A stretch of 35,709 bases of DNA. Source: Betaproteobacteria bacterium. GTDB lineage: Bacteria; Pseudomonadota; Gammaproteobacteria; Burkholderiales; Thiobacillaceae. The stretch is taken from positions 1 through 35,709 of the forward strand of contig JAGUXX010000086.1 of the NCBI GenBank assembly GCA_020061585.1, written 5' to 3'. The notes beneath the pieces are model-generated. The model saw only the letters and a program-made list of their open reading frames with translations, made no database searches and had not been told where the DNA came from. This document shows positions 32,725-35,709 of this stretch, one piece after another (position 1 is the first letter of the stretch; each line of letters begins with the position of its first letter). The position numbers and the translations under genes were made by a program.

Positions 32725-33649
32725 GGTAGGCGTCATAGGCGTCAACGATACGGGCCACCAGCGGGTGGCGCACGACATCGTCATTCCGAAATTCCGTGAA
32801 TGCGATGCCGCGCACCTCGCGCAGCACTTCGCGGGCTTCGATCAGGCCGCACTTCTGACCGCGTTGCAGATCGATCTGCGTCACATCGCCGGTAACCACC
32901 GCGCGCGAGCCGAAGCCGATGCGGGTCAGGAACATCTTCATCTGCTCCGGCGTGGTGTTCTGCGCTTCGTCGAGAATGATGAAGGCGTGGTTGAGGGTGC
33001 GACCGCGCATGAATGCCAGCGGGGCGATTTCGATGATCTGCCGCTCGAAGGCGCGCGTCGCCTTGTCGAAGCCCATCAGGTCGTACAGCGCGTCGTACAG
33101 CGGGCGCAGATACGGGTCGACTTTCTGCACCAGATCACCCGGCAGAAAGCCGAGCCGTTCGCCCGCTTCCACCGCCGGCCGCACCAGCACGATGCGCTTG
33201 ACCAGATCGCGCTCCAGCGCGTCCACCGCGCCGGCCACCGCCAGATAGGTCTTGCCGGTGCCGGCCGGGCCGATGCCGAAGGTGATATCGAATTCCTGCA
33301 TCTGGCGGATGTACTGGTTTTGTCGTTCGGTGCGGCCATGCAAGCCGGTCCGGCGGGTCATCAATACCGGAATCTCGCTTTCCTGCCGTGCCGGGTTGGA
33401 TTGGTGCGCGGCTTCCACCAGCGCCAACTGGATTTCGTCGATATCCAGCGCATTGCGCGCGCGCTGATAAAAGTCCTGCAACAGGCGCACCGCCAGCCGC
33501 GCCTTTTCGCCATCGACCTGAAATACCTCGCCGCGCCGGGCGACCGTCACATCCAGCGCGGTTTCGATCTGGCGCAGGTTCTCGTCCAGCACGCCGCACA
33601 GATTGGCCAGACGGGTGTTATCGACGGGGACGAAAGAAACCAGTTCCAT
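32705..33649 (-). CDS. phoH: PhoH-like ATPase
   Basis: 314 residues from ATG 33649 ([11 protein letters not shown]). N-terminal KH-like part, then a P-loop NTPase: Walker [15 protein letters not shown] (about 125-138), [16 protein letters not shown], and Walker [26 protein letters not shown]. Cytosolic; predicted RNA-linked ATPase, gene partner of ybeY. No good Shine-Dalgarno is visible because a MITE-like inverted-repeat arm begins 7 nt upstream of the ATG (33656). An open frame from a TTG at 33709 would read through that arm and is unlikely to be the true start. Promoter must lie in or beyond the inserted element. Confidence 0.94.
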   Translation of the reverse strand: MELVSFVPVDNTRLANLCGVLDENLRQIETALDVTVARRGEVFQVDGEKARLAVRLLQDFYQRARNALDIDEIQLALVEAAHQSNPARQESEIPVLMTRRTGLHGRTERQNQYIRQMQEFDITFGIGPAGTGKTYLAVAGAVDALERDLVKRIVLVRPAVEAGERLGFLPGDLVQKVDPYLRPLYDALYDLMGFDKATRAFERQIIEIAPLAFMRGRTLNHAFIILDEAQNTTPEQMKMFLTRIGFGSRAVVTGDVTQIDLQRGQKCGLIEAREVLREVRGIAFTEFRNDDVVRHPLVARIVDAYDAYHDRSAA

Positions 33650-33655
33650 CAGGCT

Positions 33656-33823
33656 TAGCCCGGATATTTCATAAATTCGCGTGATGTTCGCGCAGGACCT
33701 TGTTTGCAATGGGAATTTCGCGAAGGAGCGGCGTAGTTATTCATACGCCCGACTGAGGGAAACTTTCCAGTGCGGACAAGGGACCAGCGAGGGCGCGCGA
33801 GCATTTATGAAATATCCGGGCTA
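33656..33823. mobile_element. MITE-like element with perfect 20-bp terminal inverted repeats
   Basis: TAGCCCGGATATTTCATAAA (33656-33675) and its exact complement TTTATGAAATATCCGGGCTA (33804-33823) bound a 168-bp segment between miaB and phoH. The interior has no gene. Flanks read TTAG|CCCGG and CCGGG|CTAG, so a TA or partial TAG target duplication is possible. The right arm contains the miaB TAG stop codon. It could be a non-autonomous transposon remnant or a paired REP/BIME; the parent IS is not identified. Confidence 0.6.
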
Positions 33824-35158
33824 GATGACGACCTCGCCGCGCAGACTGTGCGGCATGGCCTGGGTGATGCGCACCTCCACCATCTGGCCGATCAGACGCG
33901 GCGAACCGGCGAAATTGACGATGCGGTTGTTGTCGGTGCGCCCAGCCAGTTCGTTGGCATCCTTTTTCGACGGCTTTTCGACCAGGACTTTCTGCACGCT
34001 GCCGACCATGCCGGCGCTGATTGCGCCGCCCAGTTCATTCAGCCGCGCCTGTAGTCGATACAGGCGTTGCAGTTTGACGTCCTGCGGCGTGTCGTCGGCC
34101 ATGCCGGCGGCCGGCGTGCCGGGGCGCGGGCTGTAAACAAAGCTGAACGAGAAATCGAAGCCGACATCGTCGATCAACTGCATGGTCGCTTCAAAATCCG
34201 CTTCCGTCTCGCCCGGAAAACCAACGATGAAGTCGCTGGCCAGACAGATGTCCGGTCGAGCGGCTTTCAGCTTGCGCACGATGGATTTGTATTCCAGCGC
34301 CGAATAACCCCGCTTCATCGCCGCCAGCACCCGGTCGGAGCCGGATTGCACCGGCAGATGCAGATGCGACACCAGTTTCGGCAAGCGCGCGTGGACATCG
34401 ATCAGACGCTGGGTGAATTCGCGCGGATGCGAGGTGGTATAGCGGATGCGTTCGATGCCGGGTATTTCGGCGACCAGTTCCAGCAGCAGGGCGAAGTCGG
34501 CGATTTCAGCGTCTGGCATTGCGCCCCGGTAAGCATTGACGTTCTGCCCGAGCAGCGAGACTTCCTTGACGCCTTGCGCCGCCAGGCCGGCGACTTCGGC
34601 CAATACATCGTCCAGCGGCCGGGAAACCTCCTCGCCGCGGGTGTAGGGCACGACACAGAACGTGCAGTATTTGCTGCAACCTTCCATGATCGACACGAAT
34701 GCCGTCGCGCCCTCGACCCGGGCTGGCGGCAGGTGGTCGAATTTTTCGATTTCCGGAAACGAGATATCGACCTGCGGCCGACCGGTCGCGCGCCGCTGTT
34801 GCATCATCCGCGGCAGGCGGTGCAGGGTCTGCGGGCCGAACACGATATCCACGTAGGGCGCGCGTTGCACGATGGCCGCGCCTTCCTGACTGGCCACGCA
34901 ACCGCCGACGCCGATGATCAGATTCGGGTTCTTTTGTTTCAGGTGGCGCACCATGCCCAGATCGGTGAACACTTTTTCCTGGGCTTTTTCGCGTACCGAA
35001 CAGGTGTTGAACAGGATGACATCGGCGTCTTCCGGCGTGTCGGTCTGTTCATAGACTTCGTCGGCGTCGTTCGACAACGCCAGTACGTCGGCCATTTTGT
35101 CGGAGTCGTACTCGTTCATCTGGCAACCAAAGGTGCGGATGAATACTTTGCGAGTCAT
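33821..35158 (-). CDS. miaB: tRNA-2-methylthio-N6-dimethylallyladenosine synthase MiaB
   Basis: 445 residues, standard. Radical-SAM methylthiotransferase that modifies A37 of tRNAs reading UNN codons. UPF0004 domain with Cys12, Cys53 and Cys87 ([27 protein letters not shown]), radical-SAM CSKYCTFC (Cys161, 165, 168) with [13 protein letters not shown], and a C-terminal TRAM domain (about 375-440, [23 protein letters not shown]). Its TAG stop is embedded in the right arm of the inverted-repeat element. Upstream of the phoH-ybeY-corC genes on the same strand, a common arrangement in proteobacteria, here with the element inserted between. tRNA-Met lies 14 nt upstream of its ATG. Confidence 0.97.
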   Translation of the reverse strand: MTRKVFIRTFGCQMNEYDSDKMADVLALSNDADEVYEQTDTPEDADVILFNTCSVREKAQEKVFTDLGMVRHLKQKNPNLIIGVGGCVASQEGAAIVQRAPYVDIVFGPQTLHRLPRMMQQRRATGRPQVDISFPEIEKFDHLPPARVEGATAFVSIMEGCSKYCTFCVVPYTRGEEVSRPLDDVLAEVAGLAAQGVKEVSLLGQNVNAYRGAMPDAEIADFALLLELVAEIPGIERIRYTTSHPREFTQRLIDVHARLPKLVSHLHLPVQSGSDRVLAAMKRGYSALEYKSIVRKLKAARPDICLASDFIVGFPGETEADFEATMQLIDDVGFDFSFSFVYSPRPGTPAAGMADDTPQDVKLQRLYRLQARLNELGGAISAGMVGSVQKVLVEKPSKKDANELAGRTDNNRIVNFAGSPRLIGQMVEVRITQAMPHSLRGEVVI

Positions 35159-35172
35159 GCTGGAATAGGGTG

Positions 35173-35249
35173 TGGTGGTGATGGGCGGAATCGAACCGCC
35201 GACCTGTGGGTTATGAATCCACCGCTCTAACCGTCTGAGCTACATCACC
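35173..35249 (-). tRNA. tRNA-Met (CAT anticodon), probably elongator
   Basis: 77 nt including an encoded CCA. Acceptor GGTGATG/CATCACC, D arm GCTCAGACGGTTAGAGC, anticodon loop TTCATAA with CAT at 35213-35215, T arm GGCGG-TTCGATT-CCGCC. The G1-C72 pair argues against initiator tRNA. CAT could also be tRNA-Ile with lysidine, but overall sequence looks more like elongator Met. Confidence 0.92.
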
Positions 35250-35353
35250 ACTGCGGAAATGAGGCGCGGATTATCAAGATCGAGGCGGTCGCTGTCAATT
35301 GATACAGGCGGCTCGATACCTTGTGCCTGGACTCGCATGTGGCATCGCCGCGA

Positions 35354-35709
35354 TCAGGGCAAGCGCAGCCTGACCGAATCGCCGGGCAGCAGCCCGGAGG
35401 TACGCGGTACGACCACCTCGATTTCGTAGTGCCGGTCGGGGTCGACGGAAATTGCGCTGACCTGACCTTGCAGGCTGCTGTCCGCCAGCACCACCTGCGC
35501 CGCGTCACCCAGTTTCACCGCCCGCGCCCGCGCGGCGTCGAGCCGCGCGCGGACCAGCAGATGGTCGGCGCGGGCGACGGTCAGCACGGCGGCGGGTTGG
35601 CATTGGCTGGTGATGACCAGACCCGGTTCGGCATGGCGTTGCAGGACCAGCACATCGAATGGGGCGCGCAATTCGGCATCGGCCAGGAGTTGCCGCGCCC
35701 GTTCCACGC
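35354..35709 (-). CDS. HlyD-type periplasmic adaptor, C-terminal part (partial)
   Basis: About 118 residues; the 5' part lies beyond the window end. The visible part reads ERARQLLADAELRAPFDVLVLQRHAEPGLVIT, which resembles the second barrel-sandwich (lipoyl-like) half after a coiled coil, then a beta-barrel (ADHLLVRARLDAARARAVKLGDAAQVVLADSSLQG) and RTSGLLPGDSVRLRLP. This is the layout of membrane-fusion/HlyD adaptors that link inner membrane exporters to outer membrane channels. The Gly of the usual AP-x-D/G-G motif is replaced (APFDVLVL). The exporter partner is not visible. It reads toward tRNA-Met. Confidence 0.7.
   Translation of the reverse strand, partial: VERARQLLADAELRAPFDVLVLQRHAEPGLVITSQCQPAAVLTVARADHLLVRARLDAARARAVKLGDAAQVVLADSSLQGQVSAISVDPDRHYEIEVVVPRTSGLLPGDSVRLRLP

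Noticed and set aside
32725-32784. N-terminal extension of YbeY
   Set aside because: Lies entirely inside phoH in another frame and is not typical of the family.
33650-33709. N-terminal extension of PhoH from a TTG at 33709
   Set aside because: It would translate the inverted-repeat arm and gives residues not typical of Pho[12 protein letters not shown] at 33649 is a normal start.

Overview
The window is dense, high-GC (roughly 60-65% by eye) chromosomal DNA from a Gram-negative proteobacterium, most likely a betaproteobacterium (Rhodocyclales/Nitrosomonadales-like). The evidence is the SecB/GpsA/GrxC/EnvC/YgfZ gene set, a DUF4936-like protein beside YgfZ, an H+-PPase/PPi-phosphofructokinase operon, and RND/TolC envelope systems. 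No phage, plasmid or CRISPR locus is visible. The genus cannot be named from sequence alone.

Layout. 1-1944 (minus): an acyl-adenylating enzyme (cut by the window edge) translationally coupled to a 'thermostable hemolysin' family protein that looks GNAT-like. 1945-2220: a regulatory region with an FNR-type box and a hairpin-rich leader ahead of a small unknown gene (2221-2493). 2729-4576: an Ala-rich helical-repeat protein with a strong ribosome binding site and its own terminator. 4877-6187 (minus): a secreted glycerophosphodiester phosphodiesterase-like protein. 6437-11252 (minus): a pyrophosphate/adenylate energy operon, adk - unknown - PPi-PFK - small unknown - hppA. 11462-14891: divergent moaA and mobB around a perfect FNR/ANR palindrome, then a histidine kinase with no adjacent response regulator, then a small CxxC protein.

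15040-24386 (all minus): read 5' to 3', an ArsR repressor, TolC-like channel, lipoprotein adaptor, RND pump, DUF2892-like membrane protein, membrane rhodanese, glutaredoxin 3, thioredoxin 2, SecB and GpsA. The repressor carries Cys35 and Cys101, the 66-residue spacing of the persulfide sensors BigR/SqrR/HlyU. A perfect 8-N6-8 palindrome covers the -10 region of the efflux promoter. The best candidate for an undescribed system here is therefore a reactive-sulfur-responsive RND efflux unit, apparently inserted between the yibN-grxC-secB-gpsA group and the gpmI-envC-ctpA group.

24567-30008 (plus): gpmI, envC, ctpA, an unknown gene and a MoeB/ThiF-type E1 enzyme. 30017-35709 (minus): DUF4936-like, ygfZ, corC, ybeY, phoH, a 168-bp MITE-like inverted-repeat element, miaB, tRNA-Met and the 3' end of a HlyD-type adaptor. 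Two copies of a palindromic REP-like repeat and a 15-bp direct repeat pair are also present.
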